Shown here piece by piece: positions 1 to 8,998 of a stretch of DNA of 64,000 nt (its first letter is position 1; every line of letters starts with the position of its first letter). Source of the DNA: CAZIKF01 sp964539825. GTDB taxonomy: Bacteria > Muiribacteriota > UBA6191. The stretch covers positions 1 through 64,000 of the forward strand of contig CAZIKF010000005.1 in the NCBI GenBank assembly GCA_964539825.1. The letters are read 5' to 3'. Under the pieces are notes generated by a model. That model saw only the letters and a program-made list of their open reading frames with translations, was not told the DNA's origin and ran no database searches. Position numbers and translations under genes: made by a program.

Positions 1-781
1 CCTGGGCTATATCATAGAGCTGATCATACTTTTCAAAAGCTATTCGACCCTCCAGCCTGCCAAGTACCGGTGGAACGGTTATGGTGAATGCCACCGTCTG
101 TCCAGCCAGGGCAGGAAGGTTTGAGGGAACCTCTCCATCAACGGTATAACCCTCGGCGTTAATGGTCAGAGGCAGAGGTTCTCCTGCTGCCTGAGATCCA
201 TCTCCAGGAGCTTTTACGCTTACGGTCAATACATATTGGCCGTTGGAACTATTGGAAGTGGAGGAGGTGCCGACAGTCACGGTCGCACCATTTACTCGAT
301 CGCCGGTAACCCGATCTATGAGATTTACGATCACGGTCCCGTCTCCCTCAGGAGCTTTTTCAATCAAGGTCACATCCGCGGCTGTAATTGTGGAGGCGGT
401 CTCCACAAAAACCCGAACGGTTCCTTCTCCAATCGCTGTCTGAGTTCTCGATGTCCCTTTTTCTGTCGTAATGGGTTCAAATCCATCCTTGAGAAATCCA
501 AGGGTATATTTTCCTACCGGCAGGGAGGAAAAATTATACTGTCCATTGGAATCGGACTGGGAAGTTCGAATGATCTCAGGAGATCCATCGAAAACAGCCA
601 CAACACTTACCCCCGGCTCCGGAGTTTTGGAAAGAGACCCTCCAGCCCGATTCGAGAAAACACTACCTCGAATACTTCCATTTCTAACCCCAGCATCCGT
701 ACAGCCCATGAGAAACATGAGCATGACGATCTGCAGTACAGCCAGCAATCTATAACCTCTATTTTTCCTTAGGTTTGACAC
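1..781 (-). CDS. Surface lipoprotein with carboxypeptidase-regulatory-like domains (3' end outside window)
   Basis: This reading frame stays open from a GTG at 781 to the window edge, so the C-terminus is missing. The start has a GGAGG ribosome site about 8 nt upstream. The N-terminus is a lipoprotein signal: basic residues, a hydrophobic run and the lipobox LMGC, which predicts a lipid-anchored envelope protein. The mature part opens with a beta-sandwich stretch (GVSVVAVFDGS, then SDSNGQYNFSSLPVGKYTLG) typical of carboxypeptidase regulatory-like or CNA-B-like repeats. A second such unit follows (VNLIDRVTGDRVNGATVTV, then SNGQYVLTV). These domains are usually structural or adhesive, with no catalytic role; the function here is unknown. 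The short plus-strand frames across this region are shadows. Confidence 0.75.
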   Translation of the reverse strand, partial: MSNLRKNRGYRLLAVLQIVMLMFLMGCTDAGVRNGSIRGSVFSNRAGGSLSKTPEPGVSVVAVFDGSPEIIRTSQSDSNGQYNFSSLPVGKYTLGFLKDGFEPITTEKGTSRTQTAIGEGTVRVFVETASTITAADVTLIEKAPEGDGTVIVNLIDRVTGDRVNGATVTVGTSSTSNSSNGQYVLTVSVKAPGDGSQAAGEPLPLTINAEGYTVDGEVPSNLPALAGQTVAFTITVPPVLGRLEGRIAFEKYDQLYDIAQ

Positions 782-1052
782 GAGAAGCCTCCTCCTCGAG
801 ACGGTGCTTCCATTGATACGGAATTCAAGTTTCCTTCAGAGTTTCGGCAGGATGAGGCAGGGCAATTACGAAAATAGAGACATTCTCTCAGGAATACATG
901 GCTCTTTTGTAATCGCTTAAATTATGATCTCTTTCACCTGGCCCCTATCACCAGGAAAAACAAATTTCACCTGGATAGCCCCTAAATTCAAATCATGCTA
1001 AAGTAGAATCCAATCTCAGTTATGCCCGGTTTAATTCCGCGGCCCCTAGCCC

Positions 1053-2075
1053 ATGAAAGCTATCCTGGCCATCTGTCTGATGATAGAGCTCCTCTTTCTC
1101 GGAGCTCAGGCAGCATCTACGCATTTTCAATTTCATCACGAGGCAATTCCCTATTTCGGGATTAAAATTTTTCAGGAATCACAAGGTTCCGGCTCATCCA
1201 GTTCTTCTCTTTCCACCAAAAAGAAGAAACGGCGCAAAAAGAGCGGTTCGGAAGACAACTCCGTGGAAAACTTTGAGCAGATGCGCAAGGGGCAAATGGC
1301 TAAGCTGGATCTAATAAAAGACCTTCACCCCATGGCTGAATCCTCTGGCAGCCCCGGTGAATCCAAGCCCCCTTTAGACCTCTCAATACCGCTCCCCCCG
1401 CCTCCTGCCAATCTCATGGCACTCAAGCAAGTCCTCATGGATGTATTTTGGACCCTGGAGCCAAAAATGGGGCTGGTGTGGTTTAAAGCGCATCTGAATT
1501 TTCCGACTGTCATCAGGATTCTGTTTTATATACCCCCAATTCTCTTTCCATGGCTTTTATTGCTGGACCTGTTCTCAAGAAAGAGCTCAAAGGGTGAGTA
1601 TCACCAGTTTTTAAAGTCCTTGAGAGGTATCTGGTTCCTGACAAACAAACCCTATCGAAACTTCGATCAAGCCTATACCTTCTGGAAGAAGCCTACTATT
1701 CAAGGGCAGTTTCAGAGGGAAAATCGAACCCTGAGAAAAAAATGGTTCCGGGCACTCATTCAAGAAGACAAACGACACGAAGCCCTCAATTTTGGCGCAG
1801 TGCTTTTCAATGAAGACAGGAAGGATACTTCTTTCGCCCAGGAGCTCTGTGTGGAAATTCTAAATGGAGAAGGATCCATCGATCGAAAATATTCCGCCTT
1901 ACTAACCTGGTATTTAAGCAAAAAGGGAAACGCGGAGAATGCCTGGTTAATCTTTCAGAAGTGCTTTGCCAAAGTCGCGGCAGGTGACCTGGATCGAGAG
2001 TCTCGAAGACTCTTACGCATGATTAGCACCCTGAGTGATCAGGCCGCCCCTCGTCAGCTGCTAGGTGAATCCTAG
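1053..2075 (+). CDS. Hypothetical membrane protein with basic low-complexity linker
   Basis: I do not recognise this 340-residue protein. It begins with a likely signal peptide (MKAILAICLMIELLFLGAQA). A serine/lysine-rich stretch around residues 50-65 (SSSSLSTKKKKRRKKSG) and a proline-rich segment near residue 110 follow. One strong hydrophobic segment lies near residues 150-172 (ILFYIPPILFPWLLLLDLF). The C-terminal 150 residues are soluble, helical and TPR-like in spacing, but no clear repeat consensus is visible. No good ribosome site precedes the ATG, so the start is uncertain. It stands alone between a divergent lipoprotein gene and convergent recJ. Confidence 0.6.
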   Translation: MKAILAICLMIELLFLGAQAASTHFQFHHEAIPYFGIKIFQESQGSGSSSSSLSTKKKKRRKKSGSEDNSVENFEQMRKGQMAKLDLIKDLHPMAESSGSPGESKPPLDLSIPLPPPPANLMALKQVLMDVFWTLEPKMGLVWFKAHLNFPTVIRILFYIPPILFPWLLLLDLFSRKSSKGEYHQFLKSLRGIWFLTNKPYRNFDQAYTFWKKPTIQGQFQRENRTLRKKWFRALIQEDKRHEALNFGAVLFNEDRKDTSFAQELCVEILNGEGSIDRKYSALLTWYLSKKGNAENAWLIFQKCFAKVAAGDLDRESRRLLRMISTLSDQAAPRQLLGES

Positions 2076-2108
2076 GAGCCTGTCTCAAGGCCAAAGGGTC
2101 CTCAGGTA

Positions 2109-3821
2109 TTAGGAACTAGCCACGAAGGATCGGAGTCTGAATTGGATTTCCCGCTCCCGAAAAAAGTTAAAAGAGAGATGACCTACCAATCCCCTGGAGG
2201 AAATGATTTCCTTCTCAGACTCACCATGTCCAAATGCTATGCCTGAAAGCCTTGTACCTTTTTTACCCTCTAATCGAAAAGATAGGTGCTGTTTTTCACC
2301 ACCAACCCTTCGGGGCTGGATCACGCTAAAGCCTTCCATCAAGAACAATGGCTCCTGAAACCCCTCTCCAAAAGGTCCCAGGGCTTCCAACGCCTCCAGA
2401 AACTCATCTCCCAGGTCATCGGGGGTGAGTCTGCAATCAGCTATGTTCTCCTCTTGCTCTAATTCTTGAGGCCAACAGGCTTCTATATTTTCCAGGGCAT
2501 CTAAAAAGTCCCTGAACTTTTCAGGATGCATCTGAAGACCTGCGGCCTCTTTATGTCCGCCATAGCCTTCCAGGTGCTCCCCTACGGCTTTAAATACATC
2601 TTGGAGGGGAGGCGTTCCTGAGCCTCTCCCTGAGCCTCGTAAGAGCCCGTCAGGGGAAAAACCAATAGCAACCACAGTCTTTTTCAGTTCATCGCTGAGC
2701 CTGGCCGCCACTAAACCTAGAAGTCCTAACTCGGAGCTATGAGTGTGAACTACCACCAATTCCATACAGGATATATTGTGAAATTCAAGCCGTGATGACT
2801 GCATTAGCCGACTCAATCGTTTTCTGCGCTCCTGGTTGAGCGATTCCAGATAGTTTCCATGGCGTATCACATCTTCCCGGCGCACCGAGGTTAGGAATTG
2901 AAATGCTGGTGTTGGAGATTCCAGCCTGGAAGCAGCGTTAAGCATTGGCGCCATTTGAAATCCAATATGGGAAGCCTTGAACACTTCCCCCAGGTCACTT
3001 CGAATTAGACGGTTCTTCCAGTACTGGGAAAGAAACGGGAGTTTGCTCTGTGCCATGTGCGAGAGGCCCCAATGAGCCAGAATTCGATTTTCCCCTCTCA
3101 GGGGAACCACATCCGCTATGGTTCCAATCGCAACATAATCTATGCAGTTCTGGGTCACGGAGATGTATTGTTCCGACTCCTGACCATGAATGCTCCCAAC
3201 CAGGGCTTGAACCAATTTAAACGCGACCCCTGAACCAGCAAGATCTGGAAAGGGATACGTGCCCAATTTAGGATTGACTATCGCGAAAGCCCCGCTCAAA
3301 TCCTCCTCAAACGGGTGATGATCCGTGACAATCACATCAAGACCAAGTTCCCCGGCTCTTCTGAGCGGACCCGGGCTTCCCATACCGCAATCCGCGGTCA
3401 CAATGACGCGCACACCTTCCGAATGAAACCGCTCTACCAGGGCTTTACTCAAACCATGGCCTTCGGTAAAACGATGAGGCAGATATACCCGAGGCTTTAC
3501 TCCTTTGCGAGCCTTTCGCAGCCCCCAATACAAAGTAGCGGCTCCACATAACCCATCCACGTCGAAATCTCCGAAAACAAGAATTTCCTCTTCCCTCTCC
3601 AGTGCTTCAACCAGTCGAGTGACGGCACGATCCATATCATTGAGCTTCAGGGGGGAATGAAGTTCCTGTCTATTTTTCTCAAGAAAACTGTCTAGCTCAT
3701 CAGTTGAGTTTAGAAATGAACATCTCCCCAGGAAACGCGCGAGAGGTTCAGGAAGACCCAGCTCAACGGCCTTTTGGAAAATTTCTTCTTTGTAGGGACC
3801 AGGGTCTTCTCGCCAGTCCAT
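2109..3821 (-). CDS. recJ: Single-stranded-DNA-specific exonuclease RecJ
   Basis: RecJ is the 5'-3' single-strand exonuclease used in recombinational repair and mismatch repair. The 570-residue length matches the family. The DHH-type phosphoesterase motifs are intact: DFDVDG at residues 85-90, DCG near 144, and TDHH at 166-169. The DHHA1 glycine-rich motif GGHKEAAG is near residue 410, followed by the C-terminal OB-like region. The metal-binding aspartates and histidines are all visible, so the enzyme should be active. The gene follows miaB by 3 nt and is probably co-transcribed with it. Confidence 0.93.
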   Translation of the reverse strand: MDWREDPGPYKEEIFQKAVELGLPEPLARFLGRCSFLNSTDELDSFLEKNRQELHSPLKLNDMDRAVTRLVEALEREEEILVFGDFDVDGLCGAATLYWGLRKARKGVKPRVYLPHRFTEGHGLSKALVERFHSEGVRVIVTADCGMGSPGPLRRAGELGLDVIVTDHHPFEEDLSGAFAIVNPKLGTYPFPDLAGSGVAFKLVQALVGSIHGQESEQYISVTQNCIDYVAIGTIADVVPLRGENRILAHWGLSHMAQSKLPFLSQYWKNRLIRSDLGEVFKASHIGFQMAPMLNAASRLESPTPAFQFLTSVRREDVIRHGNYLESLNQERRKRLSRLMQSSRLEFHNISCMELVVVHTHSSELGLLGLVAARLSDELKKTVVAIGFSPDGLLRGSGRGSGTPPLQDVFKAVGEHLEGYGGHKEAAGLQMHPEKFRDFLDALENIEACWPQELEQEENIADCRLTPDDLGDEFLEALEALGPFGEGFQEPLFLMEGFSVIQPRRVGGEKQHLSFRLEGKKGTRLSGIAFGHGESEKEIISSRGLVGHLSFNFFREREIQFRLRSFVASS

Positions 3822-3824
3822 AGT

Positions 3825-5129
3825 TCAGCTAAGCTCCCCCAACTCTTCAACGACTCCCAGAAGAGTATGGCCGGTGGAACCTGTGATTCGTACTGGTAAT
3901 AGAGAACCGACTGTATTCTGATCTGCTGGAAAGACGACGGGAAGATTTCCATCAGTGTAGCCTTTCATCGATCCATCCCCGCGCCTTGCTTTTGATTCGA
4001 CCAGGACCTGCAACCGGGAGCCAATCAGACTGCGATAGATTTCCGCCTGAATACCCCTCTGAACCTCGATCATGCGGGCTAACCTCTCTTTTCGTATTTC
4101 CAGAGGGATACTGTCCGCCATCGCCGCGGCGGCTGTATTTCGACGCTCTGAATAATAAAAGAGAAAACTCGTTTCAAATTTCACTTCTCTAAGAAGGCTC
4201 AATGATTCCTGGAATTCTAACTCGGTCTCTGAGGGAAACCCGCAGATCATATCAGTAGAAAGTGTAGCCCCAGGTACCATCTCGCGAATCTTGCCCGCGA
4301 GTTCCAAGTACCTCTTGCGGGTATATCCACGCTTCATCTGCTCCAGCACCCGGGTACTACCTGATTGCGCGGGTAGATGAAAAAACGGGAGCAGGTTTCC
4401 ATGATCACGGACGGCTTCTAAAATCTCATCTGCGAAAAGAATAGGATGTGAGGTAAGGAAACGAAAACGGGTTTGTGGAAATCTCTTAGCCAGGATCTCC
4501 AAAAGATCCGCGAAGCGCGTCTTCTCCCAGCGATAGGAATTGATCGTCTGTCCCAACAGGGTGATCTCCAAAACCCCTTGTTTTACAAGACTGGAAATCT
4601 TTGAGATAAGACTCTCCGGCGAGAAGTTTACTTCCCTTCCTTTTACCGCAGGTACGATGCAATAAGTGCAGTTAAAATTGCAGCCGGCCTGGATGGGGAG
4701 ATAAGAGCGAAAAGGATTCTTCTCAGAGCCACCAAGGTACTCGTATGCTGAATAATCCTGGTAATCCCGGGCAGTGACATCGCGCAAGACTTCAGAGATT
4801 TTGGAGAGTTCAAGCGGTGAGATCAGGAAATCAATCTGGGGTAGATTTTGCTGTAGATGTTCCCGCTGACTTTCTACCATACAGCCCATCACTCCTATGC
4901 GTTTGCCAGGATCTCGTCTCTTCTGCGGAATAAGGGAACCGAGGCGATTGAGGATCTTTCGATCAGCCTGATCCCGAATGGTACAAGTATTGAGAATCAC
5001 CACCTCAGCCTGGTCCGGGTCTTGAATCATCTCATAGCCGGCACCGCGCAGCATTTTCGAAACGGTCTGCGCTTCGTATTCATTCATCTGGCAGCCATAA
5101 TGAATGACACAAGCCGAATTTTTTTTCAT
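3825..5129 (-). CDS. miaB: tRNA-2-methylthio-N6-dimethylallyladenosine synthase MiaB
   Basis: MiaB is a radical-SAM methylthiotransferase that adds the 2-methylthio group to i6A37 of tRNAs reading UNN codons. The N-terminal UPF0004 domain has its three cluster cysteines in YGCQMNEYE, NTCTIRDQA and GVMGCMVES. The radical SAM motif CNFNCTYC lies near residue 150. A C-terminal TRAM domain follows (SRLQVLVES through SLLPVRITG). The YGCQMN signature favours MiaB over MtaB or RimO. The 434-residue length is typical. It appears to be the first gene of a miaB-recJ pair. Confidence 0.92.
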   Translation of the reverse strand: MKKNSACVIHYGCQMNEYEAQTVSKMLRGAGYEMIQDPDQAEVVILNTCTIRDQADRKILNRLGSLIPQKRRDPGKRIGVMGCMVESQREHLQQNLPQIDFLISPLELSKISEVLRDVTARDYQDYSAYEYLGGSEKNPFRSYLPIQAGCNFNCTYCIVPAVKGREVNFSPESLISKISSLVKQGVLEITLLGQTINSYRWEKTRFADLLEILAKRFPQTRFRFLTSHPILFADEILEAVRDHGNLLPFFHLPAQSGSTRVLEQMKRGYTRKRYLELAGKIREMVPGATLSTDMICGFPSETELEFQESLSLLREVKFETSFLFYYSERRNTAAAAMADSIPLEIRKERLARMIEVQRGIQAEIYRSLIGSRLQVLVESKARRGDGSMKGYTDGNLPVVFPADQNTVGSLLPVRITGSTGHTLLGVVEELGELS

Positions 5130-5253
5130 CGAAAAGACTCCCCGCGGAACTGCCCTTGCATATTAAGCAAGAGAGCAGGGAAAGATACAGCAGGGCGCAT
5201 TCCCGCACAACCTGTCTCGAAGGGAAACACCAGCCTTGTTTCCAAGAAGACAT

Positions 5254-5939
5254 CTAAAACTCTTTAGCAAAAACCGAACGAAAAACCTTTTTCGTGACTG
5301 GTATGCCCATCCACTGGTTGAAGAGCTTCTTTTCAGTTTCCAACTGATCTAGTCTCCAATCAAACTCGCCTTCCGACGATTTGTTGAAATCGAAATAAAT
5401 AACCCCTTGAAGACGTGGATTTTTCTGGGCATATCCCATGGCCTTTCTTAGCCAATCAAGTCTCCTCGGACCTGGGGTACAGCCTGTTTCCGTTATCCAA
5501 ACGGGTATATCCCCTCCAAGCTCAACAGCCTCTGCGATAGACTTTGAAAAAATCTCTTCCATGGAAAGATACCGATGATCGGTCGAGACTCATTTTTGGA
5601 ATCACCCCAATGCCATAACTCAAGATTGATCATAGCTTTCGAGCCGTATGACTCGATTAATTTAATAGCCTCAGCTGGGAAAGGCCGCCTTAAGTCGCGA
5701 TAAAACATAACAATTTCAGGCATGACTCCGTAAGAAGCTATCCTCTCTTCCATGGCTTTAGAAAAACGCTCAAAACCCCAATAAATCTGGTAAACACCAA
5801 GGAAAAAATTTCGGGAGGACGGCAGGGTAGGTGCACTATTGAAATCGCTGCTATGAACCGGCATCGAAGTCTTCACTTGCAGATAGAAACCAGTCAAGCA
5901 AAGCAGGACCAAGATTAAGGCTCCAAAAAGTACTTTCAT
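5254..5939 (-). pseudogene. Broken glycoside-hydrolase (GH26-like) secreted protein
   Basis: Two overlapping minus-strand frames together look like one TIM-barrel glycosidase. The first (5939 to 5493) has a signal anchor and the barrel start: FFLGVYQIYWGFERF, MPEIVMFYRDL and AMINLELWHWGD. The second, open from about 5590 to 5254, resumes with a barrel end: DIPVWITETGCTPG, LQGVIYFDFNKSS and DWRLDQ. The WITETG glutamate would be the catalytic nucleophile. Family members normally have more than 100 residues between these halves, including the acid/base glutamate. The simplest reading is an out-of-frame internal deletion near 5575-5600. Family assignment is from memory of GH26-like proteins and is moderate. 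Two separate small genes are the less likely alternative. Confidence 0.55.
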
Positions 5940-5989
5940 TTACGACTCTCAGGATATGGATGAGAAGGGAGAGAAACTAGAGGAGTGGG

Positions 5990-6094
5990 TTACTTTTTTG
6001 CGCGTGCTTTTTCGGGTACGAAGTGGTCTGAAGAAACGAATTCCTCAAATTTTTCTTCTAAATATCCGATAAGGCGGTCGATAAAGGATCGCAT
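5990..6094 (-). CDS. Possible small charged protein (34 aa)
   Basis: A short minus-strand frame runs from an ATG at 6094 to TAA at 5990. It encodes a charged amphipathic peptide beginning MRSFIDRLIGYLEEKFEEF and ending in PEKARAKK. It sits alone in the gap between the glycosidase pseudogene and the divergent MetF-type gene. The ribosome site is weak (GGGG about 10 nt upstream) and I recognise no family. It may be a real small gene or chance coding. Confidence 0.25.
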   Translation of the reverse strand: MRSFIDRLIGYLEEKFEEFVSSDHFVPEKARAKK

Positions 6095-6154
6095 AGGCAC
6101 AGTTCCCCGTTTCTAGTATTATAAGCGCTCCAACCCTGATTGAAAAGGCATTCC

Positions 6155-7048
6155 ATGAACTTTCATAGGCAGATCGAAGAACGTCAGTTCACGATCACCG
6201 TCGAGATTGACCCTCCAAAGGGTCCCGGGTTTAAGAAGTTTCTTTCCAGACTCGAGCCCCTGATTCCACTCGTGGACGCCCTGAACATCGCCCATTGTCC
6301 CGTGGCACAATTGCGAATGGATCCACTTGCCTTTGCGCAGGTTTTGAGACGTGAATTCGATGTGGAAGTCATCTTGCATCTCACCATGAGAGACCTCTCT
6401 CTTTTGGGGCTTCAATCCTATCTACTGGGTGCGAGCGCCCTGGGCTATCACAATATTCTTGCTATGACCGGTGACTCTGCCAAACATTCTGATGTAGAGG
6501 GAACCAGGGGAGTTTTCCAGGGAAATTCACTGGAGTTGATCAAAATTGTTCGAAAGTTGAACGCAGCCCAGTCCTCCTCTGGAAGACGCCTGAATAAAAA
6601 GACTGCTTTCCTGGTGGGCGCCACCTGTAATCCTTCGGCGATGAATCTCACCAATGAAGTGAAAAGAATTCATAAAAAATTCGATGCCGGAGCCAGATTT
6701 TTTCAAACCCAGCCTCTCTTTCTAAAGAAAAACATCGAAGTGTTTTACGAATACGCAAATGGGCTGCCAGCACCGGTATTGATGGGATCCATGCTGTTAA
6801 AGAGCTATGACTCCGCACTGTGGCTGAATGCTAAAGTACCAGGACTCTTTGTTCCCGCTGAAGTTCTAGAGCGATTGAAGACTCGTAATACCCAGGAGGA
6901 AGCGATTCAGATCTCGCTAGATTTCTGGCACTCTTCCCATCAGCATCTGGATGGAATACACTTGTTTCCCATGAATAATTACGAGGCCCTTGGGGAACTT
7001 CTCACAGAAATTCGTTCCATTCGAAGCCGACATTCGGACACCCCTTGA
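6155..7048 (+). CDS. Methylenetetrahydrofolate reductase family protein (YitJ-type MTHFR domain)
   Basis: This flavoprotein family reduces 5,10-methylenetetrahydrofolate to 5-methyl-THF for methionine synthesis. The 298-residue protein has VEIDPPKGPGF with the catalytic glutamate, the folate-binding LHLTMRDLSLLGLQS and MTGDSAKHSD. RFFQTQPLF lies further on. The VEIDPPKG and LLGLQS wording matches the reductase half of bifunctional homocysteine methyltransferase/MTHFR proteins (YitJ type) better than E. coli MetF. No methyltransferase half is attached. The ATG at 6155 has AAGG about 7 nt upstream and is preferred to the in-frame TTG at 6140. The permease gene follows after 7 nt, suggesting co-transcription. 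Confidence 0.82.
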   Translation: MNFHRQIEERQFTITVEIDPPKGPGFKKFLSRLEPLIPLVDALNIAHCPVAQLRMDPLAFAQVLRREFDVEVILHLTMRDLSLLGLQSYLLGASALGYHNILAMTGDSAKHSDVEGTRGVFQGNSLELIKIVRKLNAAQSSSGRRLNKKTAFLVGATCNPSAMNLTNEVKRIHKKFDAGARFFQTQPLFLKKNIEVFYEYANGLPAPVLMGSMLLKSYDSALWLNAKVPGLFVPAEVLERLKTRNTQEEAIQISLDFWHSSHQHLDGIHLFPMNNYEALGELLTEIRSIRSRHSDTP

Positions 7049-7055
7049 TCCATCT

Positions 7056-8165
7056 ATGAGGTCTGGCTGGTTTTTATTTCGAGTCCTCTTTTTATCTGAA
7101 ATACCCCTTCTGGGTTCCGCACTGCTCACTATTTCCCTGAGCATGACCCTGATCTTTTCCTCATACTGCATCTTTAGCGGTCTGCATGAAGAATTCTTCC
7201 GTAAGATAGAACTTACCCGTACCCACCTCACCATCACTTCCAGATCCCCCTATTTTGAAGATCCGAAGCCATTGAATCAAGCCCTTGAGAAAATGGAGGG
7301 TGTAAGATTCTGGCCCTCGCTACTATCCCAGGGTCTTGTGAGGGCAAAGGAGCAGGGTCTTGGCGTTTTCCTGGTGGGCCTCGAGCCTGCGGTTCTTTGC
7401 AAACAAATTCGAATTCCAGATTGTGAATTCCAAACCAATGATGTGTTTATCTCGAGATCTCTGGCCGCTGACCTGGGAGTCTTAAAGGGAGAAGAAGGCA
7501 CTCTGGTAGTCGCAGATGGGACCCATCACCGCGTGAGGTTCCAGGGGTATTTCGAAGACTTCGGCTGGTCTGATCAACGCTTCAGTATATTCATGGATCT
7601 AAAAATAGCTCAAAACTGGATCTATGGCGAAGATCTGATCAACAGAATTGAGATCCGTACCAAGAATCCTCACTCACTGGATTCCATTCTCACCTCACTG
7701 CAGAACTTTGAGACGGAAGTTCGTCTTGTCACCTGGAAAGATTTATTCTCCGAGACCTTGAGGCTCTTTGATGTTGAAAAGAGTCTTCACTACTTCTTTT
7801 TTGGGCTGCTCACCATGCTCATTGGAATTGCTACATACCTGACCTTCGTACTCTTTTTCCTTCGAAAAGCGCCATCCTTTGAGTCTTTACGCAGGCTTGG
7901 CTATGCGCAGAGAAAACTGAGGCTATTTCTGGCAGGGAGTGTTCAAACGGTCTTAATTCTGGCGCTTGGCTTTGGCTCCCTACTCTGTAGGGGAATTAAA
8001 TGGCTCCTGGATCTCTACCCAATCGAACTACCCCAATCCCTTTTTTACTCTCCTATACTCCCTTTTCAATGGGATTGGCCCTGCTTTTTGATGCTGTGTA
8101 TTCTATTTTTTCTGGCGGCAAATTTCGGCTGTTTTCATGCAAGAAGAAAGGCAAGCAATCCATGA
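7056..8165 (+). CDS. FtsX/LolE-like ABC transporter permease
   Basis: This 369-residue protein has the FtsX/MacB layout. There is one N-terminal membrane segment (about residues 12-40), a large extracytoplasmic domain and three C-terminal membrane segments (about residues 240-262, 287-305 and 335-352). Such proteins are permease subunits of lipoprotein-release or mechanotransmission ABC systems. No ATPase gene lies next to it, so a partner must be encoded elsewhere or the protein acts differently. The ATG at 7056 is chosen because upstream residues would overlap the MetF-type gene. Its stop overlaps the start of the next gene (ATGA), so the two are probably translationally coupled. Confidence 0.7.
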   Translation: MRSGWFLFRVLFLSEIPLLGSALLTISLSMTLIFSSYCIFSGLHEEFFRKIELTRTHLTITSRSPYFEDPKPLNQALEKMEGVRFWPSLLSQGLVRAKEQGLGVFLVGLEPAVLCKQIRIPDCEFQTNDVFISRSLAADLGVLKGEEGTLVVADGTHHRVRFQGYFEDFGWSDQRFSIFMDLKIAQNWIYGEDLINRIEIRTKNPHSLDSILTSLQNFETEVRLVTWKDLFSETLRLFDVEKSLHYFFFGLLTMLIGIATYLTFVLFFLRKAPSFESLRRLGYAQRKLRLFLAGSVQTVLILALGFGSLLCRGIKWLLDLYPIELPQSLFYSPILPFQWDWPCFLMLCILFFLAANFGCFHARRKASNP

Positions 8166-8998
8166 AGCACTGGCAATTAGTTCCCTTCTATCTCATTTTC
8201 CTTAGCATTACAGCTTCAGAGGGCACCCTCCGAGACAAAAACCCAAAAGCGTTCTTCAAGCCTGATTTAAACAGGGTTGATAGAGCTAGAACGGCTATCA
8301 TCATAAGGTCGAGTAGGTCTGCCAGAAATTTCAGATCCTTTAATAATCCTTTTCTGTTGTCCCGCGACTCCAAAAATTCCACACGAATGCAGCATTTCCT
8401 GATCCAGTTCCAGGCAAAGAACCATGCTCCTGACAAAAATGGAAAGGTGATCTTAAAACCAGTGGAACCAGGTTTCCATGAGATTCAATGGATGGGTCCT
8501 GACACACAGAGAACCCTTTTTTTACCCATTCAAAGTGGTGAAGTATGGCTCATAGAAATCCTAAAACGCATGGAGTCCCCTAATCTACCTGGACTCCTGG
8601 TAGGGAAAACTCTTCTAGAATCATTGGTCAACCCTGAACTCAATGATCTGAGCGCAAAGCTGGTTGAAATTGAGAATATTCTCAAAAAGATTACCAGGGA
8701 AGAGTTGGATGTTTCAGAGATTATTTCAGAACAGTACGAAGATGAATTAGGGGCCAGGGAAGACTTCATGGACTTTCTTGAAATCCGCTTACGAGAACTG
8801 CAGGAAATTTCCTTGCAGTCCTGTGAGCTGTTTCATTCGAATAAGGCGGGCCGAGTTTATCTATCTGGAATCTATCGGTTTCAGGACCAGTCCTCTGCCT
8901 ACTTCTTTCTGCGCCTGGAACTGGATTCAGAGTTCAAGATCCGCCGCTATGAGCTGGTTTCGCCTCAGTTGGAATCCGATCAAGGATGGAGAGAATAA
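8162..8998 (+). CDS. Hypothetical secreted protein coupled to the permease
   Basis: I do not recognise this 278-residue protein. The ATG at 8162 overlaps the permease stop and opens a signal peptide (MKHWQLVPFYLIFLSITASEG). The open frame continues upstream to about 8000, but that part lies inside the permease gene and is taken as a shadow. The mature part is mixed alpha/beta with a charged helical region near residues 150-215. Coupling to the permease suggests a periplasmic partner; this is inference. Its last 65 nt overlap the convergent gene that ends at 8934. Confidence 0.6.
   Translation: MKHWQLVPFYLIFLSITASEGTLRDKNPKAFFKPDLNRVDRARTAIIIRSSRSARNFRSFNNPFLLSRDSKNSTRMQHFLIQFQAKNHAPDKNGKVILKPVEPGFHEIQWMGPDTQRTLFLPIQSGEVWLIEILKRMESPNLPGLLVGKTLLESLVNPELNDLSAKLVEIENILKKITREELDVSEIISEQYEDELGAREDFMDFLEIRLRELQEISLQSCELFHSNKAGRVYLSGIYRFQDQSSAYFFLRLELDSEFKIRRYELVSPQLESDQGWRE

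Noticed and set aside
473..488. GGTTCAAATCC resembling a tRNA T-arm
   Set aside because: It lies inside the lipoprotein coding frame and no cloverleaf or anticodon arm is present around it.
236..772. Plus-strand open frames opposite the lipoprotein
   Set aside because: The minus strand gives a clear lipobox and beta-domain pattern with a good ribosome site.
8000..8161. Upstream extension of the secreted protein gene
   Set aside because: It lies inside the permease gene in another frame, and the ATG at 8162 gives a clean signal peptide with ATGA coupling.
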